Assembly: GCA_930367215.1 (NCBI GenBank)
Contig: OV884056.1
Location: forward strand, 286,670,067 to 286,734,066
Direction: 5' to 3'
DNA: 64,000 nt
DNA from: Pollenia angustigena
Lineage: Eukaryota; Arthropoda; Insecta; Diptera; Polleniidae
The position numbers were made by a program, and so were the translations under genes. This document shows, in pieces, positions 54,440-64,000 of this stretch (position 1 is its first letter; each line of letters starts with the position of its first letter). The notes beneath the pieces are model-generated. The model was not told the origin of the DNA, made no database searches, and was given only the letters and a program-made list of their open reading frames with translations.

Positions 54440-55574
54440 TACAAAACTTTAATTTCAAAAGATTTTGTTATTCGTGCTTAATTCCCAGTTTTTATTCTTG
54501 ACAAAAACACTTGAAATTTATTGTTGATGGGATAAGCTATTCCTATGCAATTCACTGGTTGCTTAGGCCAGATCATCAGGAAACTTCATCCATAAAGATT
54601 TTAGAAAAACTAAAGATATTAAACCAAATAAAACTGTTAAACGTATAAGAATTATAGCAACAGTTCTACTTGTAACAATATCAAAGCTTAAACAAAACAC
54701 GTCAACAATAAACAACAGAGGGTTCATCTCATCTTACATTCCCCACTACAATTAGTTGAAATTCTCTCAACATTAATTGTAGTTGTAAGTAGGTTAAGAA
54801 AAACAAAATAAAAACAACACAACAACTTACAAAAGATGTTGTCAATTAAGTGTTTTTTAGGCCGTGCACTTGCCTGTTTATCAAAAAGTAATTTCAATTT
54901 TTGGGAATACAAAATTTTAATTTCAAAAGATTTTGTTATTCGTGCTTAATTCCCAGTTTTTATTCTTGACAAAAACACTTGAAATTTATTGTTGATGGGA
55001 TAAGCTATTCCTATGCATTTCACTGGTTGCTTAGGCCAGATCATCAGGAAACTTCATCCATAAAGATTTTAGAAAAACTAAAGATATTAAACCAAATAAA
55101 ACTGTTAAACGTATAAGAATTATAGCAACAGTTCTACTTGTAACAATATCAAAGCTTAAACAAAACACATCAACAATAAACAACAGAGGGTTTATCTCAT
55201 CTTACATTCCCCACTACAATTAGTTGAAATTCTCTCAACATTAATTGTAGTTGTAAGTAGGTTAAGAAAAACAAAATAAAAACAACACAACAACTTACAA
55301 AAGATGTTGTCAATTAAGTGTTTTTTAGGCCGTGCACTTGCCTGTTTATCAAAAAGTAATTTCAATTTTTGGGAATACAAAATTTTAATTTCAAAAGATT
55401 TTGTTATTCGTGCTTAATTCCCAGTTTTTATTCTTGACAAAAACACTTGATATTTATTGTTGATGGGATAAGCTATTCCTATGCATTTCACTGGTTGCTT
55501 AGGCCAGATCATCAGGAAACTTCATCCATAAAGATTTTAGAAAAACTAAAGATATTAAACCAAATAAAACTGTA
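54440..55574 (+). repeat. Tandem 468-bp units of family A (2.4 copies)
   Basis: Units start at 54440, 54908 and 55376 and are nearly identical; units 1 and 2 even keep an identical 62-codon open frame on the - strand. Each contains TTGTTGATGGGATAAGCTAT and GTGCACTTGCCTGTTTATCA. The third unit stops at AAATAAAACTGT. Confidence 0.95.
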
Positions 55575-55945
55575 TACAAAACGTTTTGCAAAAAAATTTA
55601 GGATTTCAAAAATTAAAACAAACTTCAAATATTTTTGATCTGCACTGAAATCAAAGTGGGATCTAAAAACAAACATTTTCAAAATGCATTGGCATTCTTC
55701 AAGTACAAGACAAAGTTTTACTTTTAATAAAACAGTACTTATTTATTTAAACAAACAAAAATTTAAATAAGTTATTTAATTTTTTTATAGATATTTTTTA
55801 ATATATTTTTATATACTAAATTTTTCATATTCCTTTTTTAAATAAAATTAAAAAAAAAAGATTTTTTATGAAAATTTTTTTAGTTTTTAGTGCATATTTT
55901 AAATTTTTTAGTGCATATTTTAAGCGCATGAAAATCTCATCCCTA

Positions 55946-57710
55946 GTTATCACTGGCAATTAATTATAACTGTATTTAATATTTTAGAAAATTTATTTTA
56001 TATTTTTTAAAATTGTTCTTACTTATTATTTATAATCCATAAAATTTTTCGAATTACCCGATAACAAAAATTATTTGTGTGATTTGATTTATCCAATATT
56101 TTCTTTCACCTTAAAATCTTTTGAATTTGATTTATTTATTTTTAACTCATTAACTAATAAGATTTTTTTTTTTTGATTTTCAATTCCACTTGAATTCTTT
56201 AGAATTTTGTTCTTAAAACCTTTTCTGATTTCAAATCCTTTTTAAATAGAAAAAAATATCACTACCGTTTACGTCAACTTTAATCCTTATTGTTGCGCGC
56301 GTGGCAAAGAACTGACTGACTTGAGCCAAAAAATTGCGTAACGTTAAGACACCTGACGCAGTATTGGGAAATTAAGTTTGAATTACAACAAAAAGTAACA
56401 ACAAAAGCCTGAAGCATTGTAACCTATCAACAGACGTTTATATTAAAATCAAAAGTTAGCCAACAACCACCCTCGTCATACAATGCATTATTTTTGAATG
56501 CCGCCACAGCCATCCCCACAAAAAGGCATCTTCTTCACACCAACACTACCACCACCATCACCACCCATTTAGTGGCTGTAGATAAAAAAAAACTATCGGA
56601 ACGCATTTATGGGTCTTATTACTCTTTCTCTGTTACTCTTTCGTTTTGTAGTCACATTGTTAGTCTTTGTGTGCACATGTGTTTATCTAGTGAGTGGGTC
56701 ACTGCTTTGGAATGCTTTTTAGTAGTTTGTTACAATAAATTTTTCCACTGTGCACGATTTCTGGCAGCGTATTAATATTGTTTATTTGTTGTTTGTGTTA
56801 CTTTGGGATTGTTTGACATCATCCCCATTTGTTTGAGGCACAATTAAATATCCCTTTGATAATTTTTGGGTTGGTTTTTAGCAATTGCGCATGCTCGTTA
56901 CCGCCCACTGTTTACTCCATCCATTTATTTACATTAAATAATTGATTAAGGGTTTTCACGATGGTCATTGTGCATATTTGTGTATTTGCATTGCATATTA
57001 CGATTGATCGTGAGTGTTTTTTTTAAGAATTTGAAAAAAAAATCTGGCAGCACTGTCAAAAATTTGCATTTTTTTACAATTGTACAGAAAAGCATATTAA
57101 AATAATTTTTTTTTTTTCAAACTAATAAAATTGAATTTTCTATTTTATAATAAAGCCCACGAAAAAGTTTAATTTAAAAGTACCGTTTAAAGGTCAAATA
57201 CTTTTGTCCAATGCTTGTCATGCAGGCGAATTCACTCATGTACGCGTGCTGGAAGAAATATTCGCCGTAATATCTAAATTTTATGCTTTTCCATCCAGCA
57301 TCGTCGGCTTGAAACAAACAAACACCCAGTGGGAAAACTTAGAAGAAATTCTTACTTCAGTACTTTTTAAAGGCTTTCTTATACCGTGTTCATATGCACC
57401 TTTATTGAGTTTTATGCAATAACTGCCATTATTGAGCTCAATTATTGCAATTTAGTTATTGCTCAATTAATACGAAATTTTTATGGATATTGAGTAAAAT
57501 TCAAATGTAACACTGTCACAAGTGTGTTTAGTGAGTAAAACCCAACTCACTAAACAAAGTGTTTTGACATTTTTGACAACAACAAACCAATAAAAACAAA
57601 GGTCCAACCATTAGGTCTGCGCAAAAGCCAGATGTTTATTTTGTTTTTTCTTTAAAGATGTCAAAAGTTGTTTACATTTTGCTTAAGTTAATTAATTAAT
57701 AAGTGAGTAA
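55946..57710. other. No gene recognised
   Basis: AT-rich. Open frames at 56494-56775 and 57204-57422 have no recognisable motif and look like chance frames. A small palindrome, TTAGTGAGTAAAACCC/AACTCACTAA, lies near 57528. Confidence 0.4.
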
Positions 57711-57849
57711 GTCTGGGTGTACACAATGAAATTTTTCAGAAAGTCTGACTTTATAGGTGAGAGGGGAAGAGAACAGGCTCAACTTCTCTCTCCTCTCACC
57801 CATAAACTCAAACTTTCTGAAAGAAAACTTTCATAGTGTGAACCCAGAC
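57711..57849. repeat. 139-bp hairpin MITE, copy 2
   Basis: Begins GTCTGGGTGTACACAATGAA and ends TTTCATAGTGTGAACCCAGAC. The same family as 19110-19252. Confidence 0.88.
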
Positions 57850-58451
57850 TTAGCTAAGTTATGTATGTGTGAACAGAAAGATAATTATGTCAGTAAACCA
57901 AATATTGACTCAATAAAAAAATGTATATCTGAACACGGTATTAAAATTTTTTTTAATTAAATAACTATTTTTATTTAACTGTTAAAGAGTGACTCATAGA
58001 AGGCGTCGGCTCTTTCATAATAAAGATAAGATACACATTCCACATTCGCTTTATGAGAAGGGAGTACCGAAGGAGTTACATTTTTTGCATTCGTACTCTT
58101 TCTTTTTCCCGCTGGGCACATTTTAACTAATACTACCACAAGGCTTGATGAGTATTTCGAAAGTGTATTTTGCCCTTTACCCAACAAACACGGGGGATTG
58201 ATTTCAACTTAAAAATGATTTGAAATCAAACGTTTTCTCAAACGACAAACGTTTGATAATGATTTGAAAATCATAGCGTTCTCAACAAAAAGGGGAAATT
58301 ATTTTCAAATTGAAAAATGCCTTTATTTTCAACTTGCTTCAAACCGTATTCTCAAATGTTTTTCAAATGTGGATTATAATACAATGTGGATTATAAATAA
58401 AAATATTTAATTTTTTTATTTTTTTTTTTTTTAATTTAAATTTATTATTTA
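57850..58451. other. No gene recognised
   Basis: Contains several AAATGATTTGAAAATC-type inverted motifs near 58210-58330 and a T-rich run. Nothing coding. Confidence 0.4.
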
Positions 58452-58925
58452 CTAGCTGGCCGCCCCGGCTTCGCTCGGTAGCTGATTACAATGATCGATG
58501 GAGCCGTTTTCTGATTTTAGGTAAATCGAAAAAAGTAGGCGTAAAGTGGGCGGGACAATATTTTCTCTCCGTAAAAACCTAAGTTGGACCATGGCGATCG
58601 TTTTAAAGAAAAAATCGTCCAAATCGGTGAAATAAATAGAAAAAGTGGGCTTAAAAGTAGGCGTGGTAAATTTTTCTTTCGATGAAAACTTAAAATGGAT
58701 TAATACGAACATATGAAAAAAATTAGTCAAATCGATGGAGCCGTTTTCTGATATAAGGTTAATTGAAAAAAGTGGGCGTAAGAATGGGTGGGGCAAAATT
58801 TTCTTTCCGTAAAAACCTAAGTTGGACCATGGCGATTATTTTAAAGAAAAAAATCGTCCAAATCGGTCAATCCGTTCTCAAGTTATGCGATCAGCAACAG
58901 ACAACATTTCATTTTTATTATATAG
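58452..58925 (+). repeat. Modular dispersed repeat, about three units
   Basis: The head CTAGCTGGCCGCCCCGGCTT is followed by units of about 118 bases. TCGATGGAGCCGTTTTCTGA occurs at 58495 and 58732, and CCGTAAAAACCTAAGTTGGA at 58569 and 58807. The tail is TTCTCAAGTTATGCGATCAG and then a T-rich TTATATAGA. Confidence 0.8.
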
Positions 58926-58935
58926 AATAAAGTTC

Positions 58936-59545
58936 TGCAAGTGTTATATACATACCTGCATGATATTCAACTACTGGGTAATGATTCTACCCTTGGGACA
59001 AATTTCCTTGAGGCGAATGTTAATAATGACTTAAAACTCATTACAGAATGGGCAAAAATTAACTATTTAAATCTTAATTCGAATAAGACTAAAGCCATGT
59101 ACATTTCTAGCAATGTAGTTCTGCATAATATACATGTAACTGATACAAATATTGAGTTTGTATCTCATCACAGACTGTGGATATTTAATAGACACACAGT
59201 TGGGTTTTTCCTATCAAATCAATTTTTTAATATCGAGAATATCTTTTACTTAAAAAAAAATTTATTGCGTGGGCTTCTACCTTCCAATACAGATAAGGAA
59301 AAGGGTGGCATTGTCTTTATGCCTTTCGTTGTTTCTTTACGGGCGGTAGGTTGTTTTCGGGAATTTCCCAACATAATTTTACGAAACTTAAACTTTGTTT
59401 TAATCGTGAAGTTAGATACATTTGTCGTCTAGGGTATAGAGAATACATATCTGGTCATGTGCTTACTAAATTAGGTTCTGATTTTTATAGTTTTATTTAT
59501 TTACGTTTAATGCTTCAATTTTATAAAATAGTAAAGTATGGCAAA
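58936..59545 (+). pseudogene. Non-LTR retrotransposon ORF2 fragment, left half
   Basis: It encodes LKLITEWAKINYLNLNSNKT and KAMYIS, the post-catalytic RT region of LINE ORF2 proteins. After a frameshift near 59340 it continues NREVRYICRLGYREYI and YLRLMLQFYKIVKYGK. It is interrupted at 59545 by a hAT element. Confidence 0.8.
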
Positions 59546-61375
59546 TAGGGTATTCATTTAATCGGGCTTTGGTTTAATCGGTTAATCGCTCGATTAATTA
59601 ACCGAGGTTTTGGTTTAATCGGTTAATATTGCTATTGATCGGTTAACCGATTAATAAAGTTTTGTTATAAATAAAGTAATTTCAATAAATAAAAATGCAA
59701 AAATTATTTATTATTTGGAGTTTATTAGTGAAAAAAAAAAACAATAACATAACAAACAAAATAATTCTTGGACTAAAATGAGCAAACAAAGAAAATTCAA
59801 TACTAATTAATACATATGGGCATTCCCACAGAATGTTCTACCAGGATGAAAGAAAAGAATGTTGGTAAGCATCGTCTTTCATTGTTTATTATTATAAAAA
59901 AAGTATGTTTTTATAAAAGAATGGTTTTTATAGCATATCTCAGCTGTTTTACTTGAGGAAATTGGGCTGGAAACTGGAAAACTTTATATTTTTTAAAGCT
60001 ACATCTAAAGACATTTTTATATAATTATTTTACATCCAAAAAAAATGTTCACCCCTATCGCAAACAACTACTCCCATGAAAATATTCCCATATTTTTTTA
60101 TTTCGTATTGTGAATGATTCCCATAACAAATTTTTTGGGAATGAATTCCCAAACTTAAAAAATTTGGCATCGCCAACGTTTACTCCCGCGAATTTTTTTA
60201 CTAAATAAATTCCCAACAAGTGTTGATGTGAACGAGAAGGGAACATGTAAATTTAAATTTGTATTCTTAAGTAGGACTAAATTAAATTACTTTTTGCTTT
60301 TATTGAAGGAGTGTACATAAAGAAAATTAAGATAGACACTATTCATTATTTATTTTATTATATTTTTATTAGTATTTTATTTTGTATATTTTTCTTTCAC
60401 AATACAAGCACTGACAAGTTATTCACAATAGAGACTTTTGTTTACAAACCACTGACAAATAATTCACAATAGAAATTTTTACTCCCAAAATATTTGCGAT
60501 ACCGATTTGTTGGGGATGGGAATTAAGGTTTGATCCCATATATCATATTCCCATAACATTCGCGATAGGGGTGGTTATGTTTGGACTTTTTCTTCACAAT
60601 CTCTCCATTACAATCAATTGTAAATTGAGTATTAGGTTTTTGTTAAGGAAATTTTAAGATATTTTTGGGAAAATTCATGGTGATAATAATAAAAAAACAT
60701 ATGGAAAAATCGTTAGTTCGCGACCCCGTACGTTCGAAAAATAATTTGGTTTAAATGTTTAGCATTTAAGTGATTATTTTCTTTAGATTTGTTAAATCTT
60801 GATTTGGAGAAAAATTCTTGCATTTATCGAAGATGTTAGAGAAATCCAAAGCAATCCATAATACAGAATATCTAATTTCTCAGTCTTTTTCCTGGATTTC
60901 TCTAAACATATAAAATCTTCCATTATGCCATTATAGTACTGTTTTAATTTTTTAAAATTTTGATCACTTCTAATTGTTTCGGTTACTATCGAGAGTTTCT
61001 TCTGTTGTCAGGCCATCATCTGGCATAGCTCAGCACCGCACATTCTGCAAAAAAGTTTATTTCCGAATCCCTAGTTTCTGTTTTTGCACTGTATCTTAAG
61101 AATGTATTGCTAGAAGAAAACATATTGTATGAAAAAATATTTTCTGAACACATACCTTTTGAATATGAGACGAAACAAATAATAAAAAACACAAACAAAT
61201 TTGTTATAATACTATAAAAAAGTCAAAATTTTGTTATATCGGTTAATCGGTTAATCGACTGAAATTAACCGGTTTAATCGTTAATCGAAAAAAAGCAATT
61301 TTAAATTAACCGATCAGTTTATCGGGTAGTAATTAATCGGTTAACCGGTTAACGGTTAACCGAATGAATACCCTA
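59546..61375. mobile_element. 1830-bp hAT element inserted in a LINE
   Basis: The ends are TAGGGTATTC and GAATACCCTA with AATCGGTTAA repeats. It is flanked by the perfect 8-bp duplication ATGGCAAA (59538-59545 and 61376-61383). The interior has no transposase but includes pieces of the 37.4-39.9 kb inverted complex and a nested MITE. Confidence 0.95.
60050..60573. mobile_element. 524-bp MITE nested in the hAT element
   Basis: The ends are CACCCCTATCGC and GCGATAGGGGTG. The interior has repeated ATTCCCATA motifs. The flanks share ATGTT. Confidence 0.75.
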
Positions 61376-61383
61376 ATGGCAAA

Positions 61384-61593
61384 CCTTCTTATCTTTTTGA
61401 AAAGTTTAGTTTTGGTAGCTCTTCTAGAACCTATAGTCTTATTTGTCCAACTCATTCTACATTGTATATGACAAGGTCCTTCCTAGTAAGAGTTGCAAGG
61501 CTTTGGAACAACTGCCTTCCAAAAATTGAGAGGAAGTTTACTAAATCAATTAAGGAATTTAAAGAAACCGTTAAGCAATATTTGTAACTTTTG
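61384..61593 (+). pseudogene. Non-LTR retrotransposon ORF2 fragment, right half
   Basis: It continues the 58936-59545 protein: SYLFEKFSFGSSSRTYSLI, LVRVARLWNNCLPKIE and KEFKETVKQYL, then a stop. This is the usual C-terminal 'VRLWNxLP' ending of LINE ORF2. The 3' UTR runs to a (AAAT)-rich end at about 61838. Confidence 0.85.
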
Positions 61594-62041
61594 AATTAGC
61601 TGTTACTAATTCAACAAAGAACTGTAACCTAATTTAACGTAACTTCAATAGTTGTGCAAAAAGAGGGGAAAATATGAGTACTGGAAGTTGTGTTTTAAGA
61701 ACTAAGTAGTATCATTTTTTTTAAATGAATTTATTGTATAAAATTTTCAATGTATAGTCATAGTTCATTTCCAGATTTATTAGGCCTTGTAGGCTTGTAA
61801 TCAATTTGAATTTTTTAAAAAAACAAATAAATAAAAAGCGAATTTGACACTGACGAAATGTAAACAAATAACAAGGCGAATTAATATGCTGTATGCTTTA
61901 ATCAAAATGTTAACTTCGAACAGTTCACTTTGATCTAAGAATATCCATTAAAATTTCCAAAAATAACGGATGAATAACCGATTTTCGTCACTGCATATTG
62001 CGGTGCAAGCAACATTTAAAATTAAAAAAAAATTTGATTTC

Positions 62042-62209
62042 TTAAGGCCGTTACACACTTTCCCACAAAGTCTTACGTATTTTATGAAAATGCAACCCTG
62101 TCATGATAAGTTGTTATTGTTTTTAGAAAATTTAAATATAATAATTAGATCAGGGAAGTATTTATATAAAATATGTAAGACTTTTGGGATAGTGTGTAAC
62201 GGCCTTTAA
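62042..62209. mobile_element. 168-bp MITE with TTAA ends
   Basis: TTAAGGCCGTTACACACTTT and GTGTGTAACGGCCTTTAA are inverted, with about 44-base arms. TTAA at both borders would fit a piggyBac-type target, but the ends differ by one base. Confidence 0.8.
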
Positions 62210-62420
62210 CAGCTGAAATGATTGATATGAAACTAAGCATGGCGAAAGCAGAGAAAGATTCGATTTCAAGTTTAAACGGTAAAGCCGATATATTTTTGAG
62301 ACCCGTACTATTAAGTCTTAAAGTGGGACTACTCAAACATGTAACTATTTAAAATTTTCACCGTTTTTATTTATTTATTTAAGAAGAGTTACATAACAAC
62401 TACAAATTATATTCTACTTT

Positions 62421-62830
62421 AATTCTGTAACTTGGTGCTAAAAGGGCCTATGTCAATATTTTGCTGTTTTGAGTTAAACGTTTCATTATGTGTATTATTT
62501 ACCTCTCTTTTATTTTGTCCCAATTCACACGTTGCAAGTCTTATTGATCAGCTTGCTACTTTATAACGAGAGTGACGAGAGGAAAAGAAACGTTTCTCTC
62601 TCACTCTCTCTCGCCTATAAGGTAGCAAGATGATCAATAAGACTTGCAACGTGTGAATTGGCACTTTTATCAGCCAATGTCTTAGTTAACCTTGAACAGT
62701 TTAATGAGGTTTTTTAGACATTGGCTGATATAGAAAAATAAAAGAGGGTAAAATAATACACATAATAAAACGATTAACTTAAAACAGCAAAATATTGACA
62801 TTGGCCCTTTTAGCACCAAGCCACAGAATT
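62421..62830. repeat. 410-bp foldback element
   Basis: Arms: AATTCTGTAACTTGGTGCTA plus AAAGGGCCTATGTCAATATT, against AATATTGACATTGGCCCTTT plus TAGCACCAAGCCACAGAATT. A smaller inverted pair, ATCAGCCAATGTCT/AGACATTGGCTGAT, is inside. Confidence 0.85.
62519..62661. repeat. 143-bp nested hairpin
   Basis: CCAATTCACACGTTGCAAGT and CTTATTGATCA with TTGCTAC pair with the mirror sequence ending ACTTGCAACGTGTGAATTGG. It sits inside the 62421 foldback. Confidence 0.9.
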
Positions 62831-62984
62831 AACCGAGTAATAGTAACTTAGACCTTTAGCCCGTTGTAATTAAACAGACCAGAGTCTCTGGCAATATCAA
62901 ACCCACAACCCTCGCACTGATACACTAGCTTACTACCAACTTTTCCGTTTTTGTTTTTAAAATTTAGAACTGGTGCATTTAATT

Positions 62985-63178
62985 CTTAAACGCTTAACAT
63001 TTTTATTTGGTTTAATATCTTTAGTTTTTCTAAAATCTTTGGATGAAGTTTCCTGACGATTTGGCCTAAGCAACAAGTGAAATGCGCATAGGAATAGCTT
63101 ATCCCATCAGCAATAAATTTCAGTGTTTTTATCAAGAATAAAAATTGGGAATTAAGCACGAATAACAAAATCTTTTAT
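62985..63178 (-). repeat. Family A repeat copy
   Basis: ATAGCTTATCCCATCAGCAA and GGAATTAAGCACGAATAACA match, in reverse, the units at 54440-55574. Confidence 0.8.
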
Positions 63179-63276
63179 ATTCATTTCAAAACATTTACCT
63201 TTGCTGATGGCACAGCATACACGAATTCGCCTTGTTATTTGTTTACATTTTGTACTTTTTTTGACAGTGCCAAATT

Positions 63277-64000
63277 CGTTTTTTAACGAACTCGCCACCG
63301 CGTTCACATTATACAAATTCGCCTTGTATGATCTACGATTTTTCAAGGTTTTCTTAAGTGCAAACGAAGTTGAATGAAGCAAATTGCAAATGCGTACATA
63401 TTGTTGTTGTGTTGTGCAATTGTGTGTATTTTTTGCACAAATTTGCATCGTTTGCAAACTTTCCCAACCCATCGTGGAAACCCTTATTGTTTAATATACA
63501 AACAAGGATTAAAAAAAATCTTTTTGTTTATTTGTTATTGTTTTTTGGACTTTTATATACAAATGTACGAATGTTGCATTATGTATTGGTATGCTTTAAA
63601 TGATTCCTTTTTTTCTGGATTCTTTTTTTGGGCAATGGGATCATTAAGTAACGCCCACTTTTTTCAATTTGATTTTAAAATACTTGTACTTAAAAGTCAA
63701 AAGGTATGAACTTTATTCTCGAATGGATTCGAAACTAAAGACTTTATATATGCACTATTAGATCGTTTTTTTATATACTTTTAAACAATTTATATATAAT
63801 TTAGGGCTTGGGAAGATTAATAAATGATGATTTCTTGATATCCTTTTCTAAATATTTTGCTTTGATATATACTTCAGTTTCTGTAGCTTTCCTCTAAAGT
63901 ATTCCTTACCAAAACATTTTATTTGCCTAACTCTAACCCCTTCCCCCACCTCCCCCAAAACAAAATCAAAGTATGAATAAAAATGTCTGTTGTTTTTTCT
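63277..64000. other. No gene recognised
   Basis: AT-rich. A C-rich tract at 63937-63956 (CCCCTTCCCCCACCTCCCCC) is the only compositional feature. Overlapping open frames at 63358-63709 show no known motif. Confidence 0.4.

Larger units (their letters stand above)
53683..55945 (+). mobile_element. hAT element with transposase relic and internal tandem repeats
   Basis: The ends are TAGGGATGCGATTTCCATGC and GCATGAAAATCTCATCCCTA. The flanks GTCATTAC and GTTATCAC match at 6 of 8. Subterminal TGCATATTTT repeats occur at both ends. It contains a transposase fragment and 2.4 copies of a 468-bp unit. Confidence 0.8.
61838..63276. repeat. Foldback element of about 1.4 kb enclosing other elements
   Basis: The left end GCGAATTTGACACTGACGAA and AACAAATAACAAGGCGAATT pairs with the right end AATTCGCCTTGTTATTTGTT and GACAGTGCCAAATTCG. 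The elements at 62042, 62421, 62519 and 62985 lie inside. Confidence 0.75.

Noticed and set aside
54724..55380. Two identical 62-codon frames as a duplicated gene
   Set aside because: They exist only because the 468-bp non-coding unit is duplicated; other dispersed copies of the family do not keep the frame.
56494..57422. Two open frames as exons of a host gene
   Set aside because: Low-complexity Thr/His-rich and short sequence without recognisable domains or matching splice phases.
63937..63956. G-quadruplex or telomere-like tract
   Set aside because: Only three long G runs on the - strand and no tandem periodicity; too weak to call.
1..64000. CRISPR array, bacterial operon or phage-like system
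   Set aside because: Introns, eukaryotic transposons and fly zinc-finger genes show nuclear insect DNA; no spaced direct-repeat array exists.

Overview
This is an AT-rich, intron-containing, transposon-dense stretch of an insect nuclear genome. The fly-type genes (a Nerfin/INSM zinc-finger factor and an alkaline phosphatase paralogue), the BEL/Pao and Ty3/gypsy retrotransposons and the many hAT, mariner, pogo-like and foldback elements point to a higher fly, most likely a calyptrate such as a blowfly or house-fly relative. That placement is an inference; no species can be named from the sequence.

Host genes occupy only the left third. On the + strand an alkaline-phosphatase-like gene starts at 9008 behind a cluster of GATA sites. 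Its catalytic serine and two metal ligands are replaced, and its C-terminal piece lies 3.2 kb downstream (13439-13741) behind transposon debris, so it is either a pseudoenzyme gene or a decaying one. On the - strand, convergent with it, is a three-exon Nerfin-1/INSM zinc-finger gene (21582 down to 14161; 744 codons). Its 5.1-kb first intron is full of foldback and mariner relics. Its stop codon is TGA followed by C, and the same frame stays open for 82 more codons of coding-like sequence to a TAA at 13912: a strong stop-codon readthrough candidate. A 434-residue hAT-transposase-like ORF (21712-23016) starts 130 bp from the nerfin-1 ATG on the opposite strand.

Mobile elements fill the rest. 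2509-8129 is a young BEL/Pao element (LTRs differ at 3 of 585 bases, 5-bp target duplication) that lost gag, protease and the RT catalytic core but keeps RNase H, integrase and a separate zinc-knuckle ORF behind a splice acceptor. 25796-35115 is a Ty3/gypsy element with about 1.86-kb LTRs that contain tRNA-like (B-box) repeats; its gag and pol carry several frameshifts although the LTRs are alike.

From 35 to 64 kb no host gene is recognised. The region is a nest of hAT elements (8-bp target duplications at 37129, 39922, 41071, 50737, 51352, 53683 and 59546), pogo-like termini (40800-45106), inverted pairs of the tRNA-like repeat (48-50 kb), non-LTR retrotransposon fragments and many terminal-inverted-repeat or hairpin elements. 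Insertion order can be read directly in several places; for example a hAT element at 59546-61375 splits a LINE reading frame with a perfect 8-bp duplication.
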